Source of the DNA: Ga0077555 sp050250755
GTDB taxonomy: Bacteria; Pseudomonadota; Alphaproteobacteria; Rhizobiales; Hyphomicrobiaceae
NCBI GenBank assembly: GCA_050250755.1
Contig: JBFWOB010000015.1
Location: forward strand, 48,917 to 112,916
DNA: 64,000 nucleotides
Direction of reading: 5' to 3'
The notes beneath the pieces are model-generated. The model had not been told where the DNA came from. It worked only from the letters and a program-made list of their open reading frames with translations, and did not search any database. Shown piece by piece: positions 35,977 to 44,569 of the stretch. Made by a program: the position numbers and the translations under genes. Positions within the stretch are counted from its first letter, which is position 1. Every line of letters starts with the position of its first letter.

Positions 35977-36753
35977 CTACACGAGCCCTTGCACATCGCT
36001 GTCGATCGAGATGGCCTGGCCGGACAACGTGCTGGCACGTGGACTCGCGAGATAGACCATCATGCTCGCGAGCTGATCGGGCGGCACGAGAGCCTTGATC
36101 GAGGCATTGCCGAGTGTCGCGTCCTGAATGGCCTGCATGGACGTTCCCGCGACCTGGGCTTTCGCGGCAAACACGCGGCGGATGCGATCGCCGTCGACGG
36201 GGCCGGGCAGGATGGCGTTGACACGGATGCCGAACTGCCCGAGTTCCATGGCGAGCGTCTTCGTGAAGCCAATCACGCCCCATTTCGCCGCCGCATATGG
36301 CGACCGGTTTGGAAACCCGAATTTTCCAGCAGCCGACGAGAGATTGATGATCGACGCGTTCTGCGATTGCTTCAAGTGCTCGACGGCGAGGCGCGTGCAG
36401 TTGAATTGGCTCGTCAACGTCACGTCGATACAGCGGTCCCAGTCCTCGGGATTGATCTCGTAGACCGGACCGGTCGGTCCCGCGATGCCGGCGTTATTGA
36501 CGAGGCAGTCGAGCCCGCCGAGCGCGGCCAGCGCGTCCTTGAAAAGCGCCGCCACCTGGGTTCGATCGGCAACGTCGCAGACACTCTGCGACACAGAGGG
36601 ATGCGCCTTTTTCAGCGCCGCCAACGCCTCCTTGTCGACGTCGCAGGTGTGGACCTTGGCGCCTTCACGCAAGAATGCCTCGACTGCCTTCAGGCCGATC
36701 CCGCCCGCACCTGCCGTGATGAGGACGCGTAAGCCCTTGATGCCTAGATCCAT
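35977..36753 (-). CDS. Short-chain dehydrogenase/reductase (SDR)
   Basis: A classical SDR of 258 residues, probably an NAD(P)-dependent alcohol or hydroxyacid dehydrogenase. ATG 36753 follows CGGAGA. The nucleotide loop reads TAGAGGIG (residues about 11-18), NNAG is present, and the catalytic Ser (NLSSAAG) and Tyr-Lys (YAAAK) are intact. PGPV after the catalytic Lys is typical. Substrate unknown. It is the promoter-proximal gene of the minus-strand group with the sulfatase and ICL/PEPM genes, divergent from the 36872 dehydrogenase across a 118-bp gap. Confidence 0.9.
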   Translation of the reverse strand: MDLGIKGLRVLITAGAGGIGLKAVEAFLREGAKVHTCDVDKEALAALKKAHPSVSQSVCDVADRTQVAALFKDALAALGGLDCLVNNAGIAGPTGPVYEINPEDWDRCIDVTLTSQFNCTRLAVEHLKQSQNASIINLSSAAGKFGFPNRSPYAAAKWGVIGFTKTLAMELGQFGIRVNAILPGPVDGDRIRRVFAAKAQVAGTSMQAIQDATLGNASIKALVPPDQLASMMVYLASPRASTLSGQAISIDSDVQGLV

Positions 36754-36871
36754 TGGTCGATCTCCGGGACGCTTCTTGATGACAGGCCAGCCTAGCATCT
36801 TGCCGGCCGCGTGCTAGTCTCGGCGTCCGCATCGCTGAAACGTCATCACGACCTCAACCGGGAGAGAAAGA

Positions 36872-37810
36872 ATGCCGACTGTCGGCCTCGTCGGAGTTGG
36901 CCTGATTGGCCGCGCGTGGGCAAATGTCTTCAGCCGTGCGGGCTGGGACGTCAAATGCTGGGATGCAAGCGCGGAGGCCACCGCGAATGCGCCGAAGCTC
37001 GTCGCGCAGAGCCTTGACGACTTGGCGCGTCATGGCCTCGTTGATGATCCCTCGGGAGCGGCGAAGCGCGTCAGATCCGTGGCAACACTTGCCGAGGCGG
37101 TAACGGGCGTCGATCTCGTGCAGGAATCTGGGCCCGAGACGATCGACGCGAAGATCGCGATCTGGAAAGAGCTCGATGTCGCTGCAGCGCCAGAGACGAT
37201 CCTCGCCTCGTCTTCGTCGGCCATCGTGGCCTCGCGCTTTACCGAAGAGCTAAAGGGCCGTAATCGCTGCCTAATTGCGCATCCCGTGAACCCGCCGCAC
37301 GTCGTGCCAGTGGTCGAGCTTTGCCCGGCGCCATGGACCGATCCCGACGTCGTCAAGCGGGCGCGCGCGATGTATGAGAGCATCGGACAGGTGCCGATGG
37401 AGCTGAAAAAGGAGATCGACGGCTTCATCCTCAATCGCATGCAGGCGGTGCTGCTGGCCGAAGCCTTCCGTCTTGTCGCCGAGGGTTATTGCTCGGCCGA
37501 TGACCTCGACAAGACAATCGCGCACGGGCTTGGCCTGAGATGGAGCTTCATGGGCCCGTTCGAGACGATCGAGATGAACGCGCCCGGCGGCATCCCAGAT
37601 TACTGTGCGCGTTTCGGCAGCGCGTGGGCGCAGCTAGCCGGCCGGCCCTACGAGCCCGATGTGCTCGGCCCCGAGAACGTTAGCCGTGTGATGGAAAGTT
37701 GGGGTGGAACGGCTTCCGCCCAGGAGATCGCCCGTAAGAGCCGCTGGCGCGACGATCGTCTCGCCGCGCTGGCAGCCCACAAGAAGTTGCAGAAATCGTA
37801 TCAAAGCTGA
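36872..37810 (+). CDS. 3-hydroxyacid dehydrogenase, lambda-crystallin / L-gulonate 3-dehydrogenase type
   Basis: A 312-residue NAD-dependent member of the 3-hydroxyacyl-CoA dehydrogenase superfamily. It has the Rossmann loop GVGLIGRAWA (residues 7-16), SSSSAIVAS, AHPVNPPHVVPVVEL and GFILNRMQ. AHPVNPP and the WRDDRLAAL end match lambda-crystallin (CRYL1, L-gulonate 3-dehydrogenase) and L-carnitine dehydrogenases better than fatty-acid enzymes. It would oxidise a 3-hydroxy acid to a 3-keto acid. GGAGAG precedes the ATG. The beta-keto acid cleavage gene follows after 11 bp, which fits a two-step pathway. Confidence 0.9.
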   Translation: MPTVGLVGVGLIGRAWANVFSRAGWDVKCWDASAEATANAPKLVAQSLDDLARHGLVDDPSGAAKRVRSVATLAEAVTGVDLVQESGPETIDAKIAIWKELDVAAAPETILASSSSAIVASRFTEELKGRNRCLIAHPVNPPHVVPVVELCPAPWTDPDVVKRARAMYESIGQVPMELKKEIDGFILNRMQAVLLAEAFRLVAEGYCSADDLDKTIAHGLGLRWSFMGPFETIEMNAPGGIPDYCARFGSAWAQLAGRPYEPDVLGPENVSRVMESWGGTASAQEIARKSRWRDDRLAALAAHKKLQKSYQS

Positions 37811-37821
37811 AGGAGCCAACA

Positions 37822-38763
37822 ATGGCCAAGTCGTCGAAGAAGCGCAAAGTCATGATCACCTGCGCGGTGACGGGCTCGATCCACACGCCCTCCATGTCTC
37901 CGCATCTGCCGATCACGCCTGAACAGATTGCCGACGCGGCCGTCGGCGCGGCCGAAGCCGGTGCTGCGCTCGTGCACGTCCACGCGCGCAATCCGGAGAA
38001 CGGCCTTCCGGATCAATCACCGGAAGCGTTCGGTAAGTTCCTGAAGGTGATCAAGCAACGGTCGAGCTGCGTCATCAACATCACGACGGGTGGCGCACCC
38101 ACTATGTCGATCGAGGAGCGCCTGAAGCCCTGCGCGGTATTCAAGCCCGAGGTTGCATCGCTTAACATGGGCTCGATGAACTTCGGCCTTTACCCGATGC
38201 TCGAGCGCCAGAAGGAGTTCAAGTACGATTGGGAAAAGCCCTATCTTGAAGGCTCGCGCGATCGCATCTTCAAGAATACGTTCACCGACATCGAGCATAT
38301 CCTCACCACGTGCGCCGAGAACGGCACGCGCTTCGAGATCGAGTGCTACGACATCGGGCACCTCTATACGCTGCGCCACTTCGCGGATCGCGGCATCGTC
38401 AAACCGCCATTCTTTATTCAGTCGGTGTTCGGTATCCTCGGCGGTATCGGCCCGCATCCCGAAGACGTGCAGCACATGAAGCGCACGGCCGACCGCTTGT
38501 TCGGCGATCAGTATCAATGGAGTGTGCTCGGTGCGGGGCGCAACCAGCTTCCGATTGCTGCGCAGGCCATCGCGCTCGGCGGCAACGTACGCGTCGGCAT
38601 GGAGGATAGTCTCTGGTCGGGGCCGGGCAAGCTGGCCACCTCGAATGCGGAGCAAGTGAAGCTCGCCCGTCAGATGATCGAAGCGCTCGGCCTCGAGATT
38701 GCCACGCCGGACGACGCGCGCGAATTGCTGGAGTTGAAGGGCGCGGATCGCGTGGAGTTCTGA
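37822..38763 (+). CDS. Beta-keto acid cleavage enzyme (BKACE, DUF849)
   Basis: BKACE enzymes condense a beta-keto acid with acetyl-CoA and cleave it to acetoacetate and a new CoA ester, using a zinc ion in a TIM barrel. The 313-residue protein shows HVHAR (zinc-binding His pair, residues about 53-55), NITTGGAPTMS and NMGSMNFG, and GGNVRVGMEDSLW with the zinc/base glutamate. AGGAG is six bases before the ATG. Directly downstream of the 3-hydroxyacid dehydrogenase, whose 3-keto product would be its substrate. Kce and dehydrocarnitine-cleaving enzymes are known members; the substrate here cannot be read from sequence. Confidence 0.93.
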   Translation: MAKSSKKRKVMITCAVTGSIHTPSMSPHLPITPEQIADAAVGAAEAGAALVHVHARNPENGLPDQSPEAFGKFLKVIKQRSSCVINITTGGAPTMSIEERLKPCAVFKPEVASLNMGSMNFGLYPMLERQKEFKYDWEKPYLEGSRDRIFKNTFTDIEHILTTCAENGTRFEIECYDIGHLYTLRHFADRGIVKPPFFIQSVFGILGGIGPHPEDVQHMKRTADRLFGDQYQWSVLGAGRNQLPIAAQAIALGGNVRVGMEDSLWSGPGKLATSNAEQVKLARQMIEALGLEIATPDDARELLELKGADRVEF

Positions 38764-38828
38764 GGCACGTCGAGAGGTATCGGCGCTGCTCAATGCACCG
38801 ATACCCTCGGCGATCTCGCTTCGCTTTT

Positions 38829-39626
38829 CTACCCGATCTTCAGCAACAATCCGCCGTCCACCGGCAGCAGAACACCGGTGACGTAGCGCGCCTCGTCGGA
38901 GGCGAGAAACACCGCGGCATTCGCGACATCGAACGCGTTGCCAGCTTCGCGGACGGCCAGCGGGACGAGCGCCGCACGTTCAGATCTGACTTGGTCGCGC
39001 GAGACGTTGCGCTCACGGGACCGGCGCTCGATCGCCATCGGTGTGTTCATCAGTCCCGGCAGAACCGCGTTGCAGCGAATGCCATAGGGGGCGTTTTCGA
39101 TGGCGACGTGCTGCGTCAGTGAATTCACGCTCGTCTTCGACACGCGATAAGTGAGGGCCGGTCCGGCCGCGATCGATGATGTCGAGGAAATGTTGACGAT
39201 CGCGCCCGACTTCTGCTGCCGCATCACGGGCAGCACATGCTTGATGGTCAGGAACATGCCGCGGATGTTCATTGCCATCAGCTCGTCCCACATCTCCGCT
39301 TCGAGAGCGATGGTGCCATTGTCGCCACGAGAGCGCCCGACGTTGTTGTGCAAGATGTCGATGCGTCCGTGGCGCGCAACGCACGTCTCGGCAATCGCCT
39401 TGCATGCGTCTTCGCGCGTGATGTCTGCCTTGAATGACGAGGCTTTCCCGCCCTTCTCCTCGATCATGCGGACGGTGTCGTCGGCCCATTCCTGATTGTT
39501 ATCGACGACAAGCACGGTTGCTCCTTCCTCGGCAAATCTGAGGCAGGTTGCGCGGCCGTTGCCGATTGTCTCGCCCGGCTGCTGACCTCCGCCGACGACG
39601 ATCGCTATTCTGTCCTTCAATCGCAT
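38829..39626 (-). CDS. Short-chain dehydrogenase/reductase (SDR)
   Basis: A 265-residue SDR. ATG 39626 (MRLKDRIAIVVGGG) is chosen because upstream sequence overlaps the divergent gluconolactonase start region without homology. The nucleotide loop GGGQQPGETIGNG is longer than the usual TGxxxGIG and holds two extra residues. NNVG replaces the common NNAG. The catalytic Tyr-Lys pair is YRVSK and the Ser is in NISSTSS. The end LLPVDGGLLLKIG is typical. Substrate unknown; it is divergent from the SMP-30 gene and convergent with the BKACE gene. Confidence 0.88.
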   Translation of the reverse strand: MRLKDRIAIVVGGGQQPGETIGNGRATCLRFAEEGATVLVVDNNQEWADDTVRMIEEKGGKASSFKADITREDACKAIAETCVARHGRIDILHNNVGRSRGDNGTIALEAEMWDELMAMNIRGMFLTIKHVLPVMRQQKSGAIVNISSTSSIAAGPALTYRVSKTSVNSLTQHVAIENAPYGIRCNAVLPGLMNTPMAIERRSRERNVSRDQVRSERAALVPLAVREAGNAFDVANAAVFLASDEARYVTGVLLPVDGGLLLKIG

Positions 39627-39723
39627 GACGCTTGCCCTTTTCGATCTCGGTTGAAATGCTGGTCTCTCTCGTGTGCCGCATCGTGGTGCGGCATTGGTCA
39701 CGTTGTCCAATGGAAGGGCGCCT

Positions 39724-40686
39724 ATGACCGACCTCTTTCCGAACGGCTGGCGTGCGGTTGCGCCGCGCTATCCCGATCCTGCCATTCAGTCCTTCGATCC
39801 GCGTTTCGAGAAATACTGGATCAAGCTGTCCGCTGTGGAGCGCATCGCCACGGGCTGCCGCTGGGCGGAAGGCCCAGTGTGGTTTGGCGATGGCCGCTTT
39901 CTGTTGTGGTCCGATATTCCCAACAACCGCATCCTGAAATGGGAGGAAGAAACGGGCGCGGTATCGGTGTTTCGCAAACCGTCGAATTGGGCGAACGGCA
40001 ACACGCGGGATCGTCAAGGACGGCTGGTCACATGCGAGCACGGACGCCGCGTCACGCGCACCGAGTATGACGGAGCTATAACCGTTCTAATCGACAGACA
40101 CGAGGGCAAGCCGCTCAATTCGCCGAACGATGTCGTCGTGAAGTCGGATGGTTCGGTCTGGTTTACGGACCCCCCGTTCGGGCTGCTCGGCAACTACGAA
40201 GGCGAGAAGGCGGAGCCGGAACTGCCGATGGGTGTTTATCGCCTCGATCCTGAAAGCGGCAAGGCCGTTATGCTTGTCGACACGGTACCGGGACCGAACG
40301 GCCTTTGCTTCTCGCCTGACGAAAAGACGCTCTACATCGTGGAGTCGCGCGCAACACCGAACCGGCTCATCTCCGCATGGGACGTGGTCGATAGTGGTAC
40401 GCGCATTGCTAATCGCCGGGTGCACATCGACTCCGGACCGGGCACTCCAGACGGTATGCGCTGCGATGTGGACGGGAATTTGTGGTGCGGTTGGGGCATG
40501 GGCGATCCGGAGCTAGACGGTGTGCGTATTTTCGCGCCGGACGGAAAAGCGATCGGACACATCCTGCTGCCCGAGCGCTGTGCAAATCTTTGCTTCGGCG
40601 GATTGAAGCGCAACCGCTTGTTTATGGCGGCTTCGACGTCCGTCTACGCGCTCTATGTCCAAACTCAGGGTGCGGCAGGTGGTTAG
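39724..40686 (+). CDS. SMP-30/gluconolactonase family lactonase
   Basis: SMP-30 family enzymes are six-bladed beta-propellers that hydrolyse sugar lactones to the acids. The 320-residue protein begins at ATG 39724 after GAAGGG. The metal ligands are visible: Glu in CRWAEGPVWF, Asn in LNSPNDVVV with FTDPPFG, Asn in GPNGLCFS and Asp in TPDGMRCD. No signal peptide, so cytoplasmic. Its product would be an aldonic-type acid, suiting the dehydratase genes downstream. A 193-bp gap precedes the SuyA-like gene. Confidence 0.92.
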   Translation: MTDLFPNGWRAVAPRYPDPAIQSFDPRFEKYWIKLSAVERIATGCRWAEGPVWFGDGRFLLWSDIPNNRILKWEEETGAVSVFRKPSNWANGNTRDRQGRLVTCEHGRRVTRTEYDGAITVLIDRHEGKPLNSPNDVVVKSDGSVWFTDPPFGLLGNYEGEKAEPELPMGVYRLDPESGKAVMLVDTVPGPNGLCFSPDEKTLYIVESRATPNRLISAWDVVDSGTRIANRRVHIDSGPGTPDGMRCDVDGNLWCGWGMGDPELDGVRIFAPDGKAIGHILLPERCANLCFGGLKRNRLFMAASTSVYALYVQTQGAAGG

Positions 40687-40879
40687 ATCTCGTAACGAAG
40701 AGTGACCGTCTGCGACGTGTTCAAGTCTGGACATCATGTTGTCGTCGGCGCGTCGCTGGGTCTACAGTCTGCCCGTTCTTCTTGACCCCTCGCGCACGAC
40801 ACTCGATGACAGTCCGGCGCCAGATCTGAAGAAAGGGCTACATTTCAAAGGTTTTATAAAAACGACAAAGAGGAAGCGC

Positions 40880-41170
40880 GTGTCCAACATTCCCCAATTT
40901 CTGGTGCACAGCCCCAAGGACAACGTCGGAGTTGTCGTCGTTGAGAACCTGAAAGCCGGCACCGACATGCTGGGTGTCGTCACCGAGAACGACACGACCA
41001 TTCGCGTCACCGCGAAGCAGGATATTCCTATTGGTCACAAGGTTGCTCTCACTGATCTGAAAGAGGGCGATACTGTCGTCAAATACGGTCAGGACGTGGG
41101 TCGAATGGTCGGCAGCGCCACGAAGGGCGACCACGTGCACGTTCACAATCACAAGACCAAGCGCTGGTGA
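40880..41170 (+). CDS. suyA: UxaA/SuyA-type small subunit (SAF domain)
   Basis: A 96-residue SAF-domain protein, the small subunit of split UxaA-family lyases. I start it at GTG 40880, after AGAGGAAG, beginning SNIPQFLVHSPKDNVGVVVV; reading further upstream is without homology. DIPIGHKVALTDL and the closing HVHNHKTKRW are typical of sulfolactate sulfo-lyase subunit alpha (SuyA) as I recall it, and of altronate dehydratase N-terminal domains. The large subunit follows after 14 bp. The symbol is by resemblance; the substrate could be sulfolactate or a sugar acid. Confidence 0.8.
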   Translation: MSNIPQFLVHSPKDNVGVVVVENLKAGTDMLGVVTENDTTIRVTAKQDIPIGHKVALTDLKEGDTVVKYGQDVGRMVGSATKGDHVHVHNHKTKRW

Positions 41171-41184
41171 GGCGGAGCGAGACA

Positions 41185-42402
41185 ATGGCAAAGCCAGCAG
41201 CAAAGAAAGCCGCAAAATCAGCATCTCCCGACAAGGGCAATCTGAATTTCTGGGGATGGAGGCGTGAGAACGGCCGCGTCGGTGTGCGCAATCATGTCGT
41301 GATCTTGCCGCTCGACGATCTTTCCAATGCGGCTTGCGAGGCGGTGGCGAACAACATCAAGGGTACGCTCGCTATTCCGCACGCCTACGGGCGGCTGCAA
41401 TTCGGCGCCGATCTCGATCTCCACTTCCGAACACTCATCGGCACCGGCTCCAATCCGAATGTCGCCGCTGTCGTTGTGATCGGTATCGAGGACGGCTGGA
41501 CCGACCGTGTGGTGCAAGGTATCGCCAAGACGGGCAAACCGGTCGTCGGTTTCGGCATCGAAGGTCACGGCGACATCGCGACCGTCGCGAAGGCGTCCCA
41601 CAAGGCCAAGGAATTCCTGCAGTGGGCTTCCGAGTTGCCGCGCGAGGCGTGTGATATCTCCGAGCTCTGGGTCTCCACCAAGTGCGGCGAGTCCGATACG
41701 ACCACCGGTCTCGGCTCTTGTCCCACAGTCGGCAATATGTACGACAAGCTCATTCCGAAGGGCGTCACGGGCGTCTTCGGCGAGACGAGCGAAATCACAG
41801 GCGGCGAACACATCGCCCGCGAGCGCGCGATCTCCAAGGAAATTGGCGAAAAATGGTACAAGGTCTGGCAGGCGTATCAGGACGAGGTGATCGAGGCCAA
41901 TAAGGTCGACGACCTGTCTGAAAGCCAGCCGACCAAGGGCAATATCGCCGGCGGCCTTTCATCGATCGAGGAGAAAGCGCTCGGCAACCTCGAGAAGATC
42001 GGGCGCACCTGCCGTTATATCGACGTGCTCGGCCCCGCGGAGGAACCGCAGCAAGGCCCCGGTCTTTACTACATGGATACGTCGTCGGCGGCCGCCGAGT
42101 GCGTGACACTGATGGCTGCGGGTGGTTGGGTGGTGCATACTTTCCCCACCGGCCAGGGCAACATCATTGGCAACCCGATCGTGCCTGTCATCAAGATTTC
42201 AGCGAACCCGAAGACGGTGCGCACCATGCCGGAGCACATTGATCTCGATGTGACCGGCATCCTGCGCCGTGAGATGACCCTGGACACCGCAGGCGATGCG
42301 TTGATCGACATGATTATCCGCACCGCTAACGGAAGACTGACAGCCGCGGAGGCGCTGGGCCACCGCGAGTTCGTGCTGACGAAGCTCTATCGCAGCGCGT
42401 GA
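41185..42402 (+). CDS. suyB: UxaA/SuyB-type large subunit
   Basis: The 405-residue partner of the SAF protein. ATG 41185 follows GGAG; an upstream in-frame start would overlap the small subunit gene. After a Lys/Ala-rich start (PAAKKAAKSAS) comes the family core NFWGWRRENGRVGVRNHVVILP, then STKCGESDTTTGLGSCP, where the Cys residues are candidates for the Fe or Fe-S site. The later PTGQGNIIGNPIVPVIKIS is also typical. Such enzymes remove sulfite from sulfolactate (SuyAB) or water from altronate or galactarate. Split subunits favour the SuyAB form, but this is resemblance, not proof. Confidence 0.82.
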   Translation: MAKPAAKKAAKSASPDKGNLNFWGWRRENGRVGVRNHVVILPLDDLSNAACEAVANNIKGTLAIPHAYGRLQFGADLDLHFRTLIGTGSNPNVAAVVVIGIEDGWTDRVVQGIAKTGKPVVGFGIEGHGDIATVAKASHKAKEFLQWASELPREACDISELWVSTKCGESDTTTGLGSCPTVGNMYDKLIPKGVTGVFGETSEITGGEHIARERAISKEIGEKWYKVWQAYQDEVIEANKVDDLSESQPTKGNIAGGLSSIEEKALGNLEKIGRTCRYIDVLGPAEEPQQGPGLYYMDTSSAAAECVTLMAAGGWVVHTFPTGQGNIIGNPIVPVIKISANPKTVRTMPEHIDLDVTGILRREMTLDTAGDALIDMIIRTANGRLTAAEALGHREFVLTKLYRSA

Positions 42403-42428
42403 GGCGTGCCTCGTTGCGCGCGAAGAAT

Positions 42429-42480
42429 CGGAGCCAGCCGACCTAACTTCGGGGGACGAGGGAGTGGGTGGCTGGCTCCG
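42429..42480 (+). terminator. Inverted repeat after the suyB-like gene
   Basis: CGGAGCCAGCC (42429-42439) and GGCTGGCTCCG (42470-42480) form a perfect 11-bp inverted repeat with a 30-base loop, 27 bases after the stop. There is no T-run, so it may be a Rho-dependent end, an mRNA-stabilising hairpin or an operator. The rest of the 314-base gap (to 42716) holds no gene that I can support and no clear promoter. Confidence 0.4.
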
Positions 42481-42716
42481 GTTCTCAACCGGGTGTCGGA
42501 GCTTTCCGAGCGATCATTCCGATGCGGGTTCGAGCTGGGCTTCCAGTCTGCCGTTTGCACGAAAACCCGTTACAGCATGTGGCTCTTGCGTTGTTGCGCG
42601 GACACCGCGACATTGCCCGCAACCAAGTCACTCGCCCCGCGCCGGATGGCGAGCGGATATAAGCAATCCCAATAAACGCGACGGGTGCGGTGTCGGTACC
42701 CGAAGGAGCATGCAAA

Positions 42717-43886
42717 GTGAAAATCACCCGTATTCGCGACGCGGTAGCGCCGATCCCGAGCGCGATGCGCAATGCGGCGATCTCGTTCGACAAGATGTCG
42801 ATCTCGGTCGTCGCGGTGGAGACTGACATCGTTCGCGAGGGCAAGCCTGTCGTCGGTTACGGCTTCTGCTCAAACGGCCGCTACGCGCAGTCCGGCATCA
42901 TCCGCGAACGTCTCGCGCCTCGCATTCTGGAGGCGGATCCGAAATCGCTTGTCAATGCTTCGGCCGATAATCTCGATCCATTTTCTGTCTCCAAGGCGAT
43001 GCTTTCCAACGAAAAACCGGGCGGACACGGGGACCGCGCGGTAGCGGCAGGGGCAATCGACATGGCCGTCTGGGATGCGGTTGCGAAAATCGCGGAGCAG
43101 CCGCTCTGGCGCCTGCTGGCGGATCGCTTCAATGGCGGCAAGGCCGACGAGAAGGTCCTCGTTTATTCCGGCGGGGGTTATTATTACCCTGGCAAGGAGA
43201 AGCAGGGCCTTCAGGATGAGATGAAGGCTTGCCGCGCGGCGGGCTACAAGCTTCTGAAAATGAAGATCGGCGGCGCACCATTGGCCGAGGATTTGAAGCG
43301 CATCGAATGGGCGCTGGAGATTGCGGGCTCGGGCGATAACCTTGCCGTCGATGCCAATGGCCGTCTTTCGCTCGCGGATGCTCTGGCTTACGCGAAGGCG
43401 ATGGAGCCCTATAAGCTGTGCTGGTTCGAGGAGCCGGTCGACCCGCTCGATTATCTCGCGCATCGGGTCATCGCAGAGGAAAGCGCCATTCCCCTCGCGA
43501 CGGGCGAGAATCTTTTCTCGCTCCAAGATTTTCGCAATCTCCTTCGCCATGGTGGTCTGCGGCCACACAAGGATTGGCTGCAGCCTGATCCGTCCCTCGA
43601 CTACGGGCTGACGGAAACTTTGCGCATCCTGGATCTAAGCGAAGATATGGGATGGGCGCGGCGGCGAACGGTACCGCACGGCGGCCATCAACTGGGGCTC
43701 AACATGGCGGCTGGTCTGCAGCTAGGTGGTACGGAGAGCTATCCGGGGGTGTTCCAGCCCTACGGCGGCTTTGCTGATGACATCCCGATCGTCGATGGCT
43801 TCACGCGTCCGCACGACACTCCCGGCATCGGCATGGAACGGCGTGCGAAGATGTTCGCGGCCATCCGAGAGCGCTTGGAAGGCTGA
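42717..43886 (+). CDS. tarD: D-tartrate dehydratase-like enolase-superfamily enzyme
   Basis: Mandelate-racemase-subgroup enzymes dehydrate acid sugars. GTG 42717 lies eight bases after AAGGAG (42703-42708) and gives 389 residues, the same length as I recall for Bradyrhizobium TarD. Catalytic residues fall at nearly the same numbers: Lys183 in KMKIG, metal ligands Asp212, Glu238 and Glu264, and His321 in VPHGGHQ. NEKPGGHG and YSGGGYYYPGK are also TarD-like. The predicted reaction is D-tartrate to oxaloacetate and water. Twenty bases before the GST gene. The substrate call rests on resemblance from memory. Confidence 0.85.
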   Translation: MKITRIRDAVAPIPSAMRNAAISFDKMSISVVAVETDIVREGKPVVGYGFCSNGRYAQSGIIRERLAPRILEADPKSLVNASADNLDPFSVSKAMLSNEKPGGHGDRAVAAGAIDMAVWDAVAKIAEQPLWRLLADRFNGGKADEKVLVYSGGGYYYPGKEKQGLQDEMKACRAAGYKLLKMKIGGAPLAEDLKRIEWALEIAGSGDNLAVDANGRLSLADALAYAKAMEPYKLCWFEEPVDPLDYLAHRVIAEESAIPLATGENLFSLQDFRNLLRHGGLRPHKDWLQPDPSLDYGLTETLRILDLSEDMGWARRRTVPHGGHQLGLNMAAGLQLGGTESYPGVFQPYGGFADDIPIVDGFTRPHDTPGIGMERRAKMFAAIRERLEG

Positions 43887-43906
43887 CGGAAGGCGGTCGC
43901 CGCACC

Positions 43907-44569
43907 ATGCTTACGCTGTTCGGCAACCTCGATTCCGGGAACGTCCACAAGGTGCAAATGATCTTGCACCGGCGGGCGATCCCTTTCCGTCGTGTCGACG
44001 TGCGCCAAGACCTCGGCCAGCCGCGAGATCAGCGGTTTCTCGCGGTCAATCCGATGGGCAAGGTGCCGGCCGTGCTGTTCGATAACGGCGACGCGCTGAG
44101 CGATTCAGGTGCTCTGCTGTTTCATTTCGCCGAAGGAACGGCGCTATGGTCAGAGGATCGGCGCGTACAGGCCGAAGTGCTGCGCTGGATGTTCTTCGAG
44201 CAATACAATCATGAGCCGGCACTGGCCGTGTTGCGCTATTTGAAGCGCTTTGCGGCGCCTGAGGATGTGGATGCCAGCCGCATGGCCGATCTCGAGGATC
44301 GATCTCGCTTTGCGCTGGGCGTTATGGAGCAGCGATTGCGCACGTCGGATTGGATAACTGGATCGGCCGCCACGATCGCCGATCTTGCGCTGTATCCTCA
44401 CACGTTCCTCGCACCCGAGACGGGCCTCGACCTCGCTGAGTGGCCGAGCGTTGCTCGCTGGCTGCAACGTGTCGAGGCAAGCCCGGACCATCTCCCCGTC
44501 TACGCTGACGCGGCGTGTGAGGTCATCGCCTTCGAGGCGTATTTCGGAGCAGGAACGGAGCCTCGTTAG
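43907..44569 (+). CDS. Glutathione S-transferase family protein
   Basis: A 220-residue two-domain GST. The N-terminal thioredoxin-like half has FGNLDSGNVHKVQM, with the Ser-Gly-Asn of the glutathione site, and GKVPAVLFDNGDALSDSGALL, the Pro-Asp/Ser G-site motif. The helical half includes DWITGSAATIADLALYP, the N-capping box. Probably co-transcribed with tarD (20-bp gap). Its stop overlaps the stop of the convergent DUF992 gene by a few bases. Substrate unknown. Confidence 0.9.
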   Translation: MLTLFGNLDSGNVHKVQMILHRRAIPFRRVDVRQDLGQPRDQRFLAVNPMGKVPAVLFDNGDALSDSGALLFHFAEGTALWSEDRRVQAEVLRWMFFEQYNHEPALAVLRYLKRFAAPEDVDASRMADLEDRSRFALGVMEQRLRTSDWITGSAATIADLALYPHTFLAPETGLDLAEWPSVARWLQRVEASPDHLPVYADAACEVIAFEAYFGAGTEPR

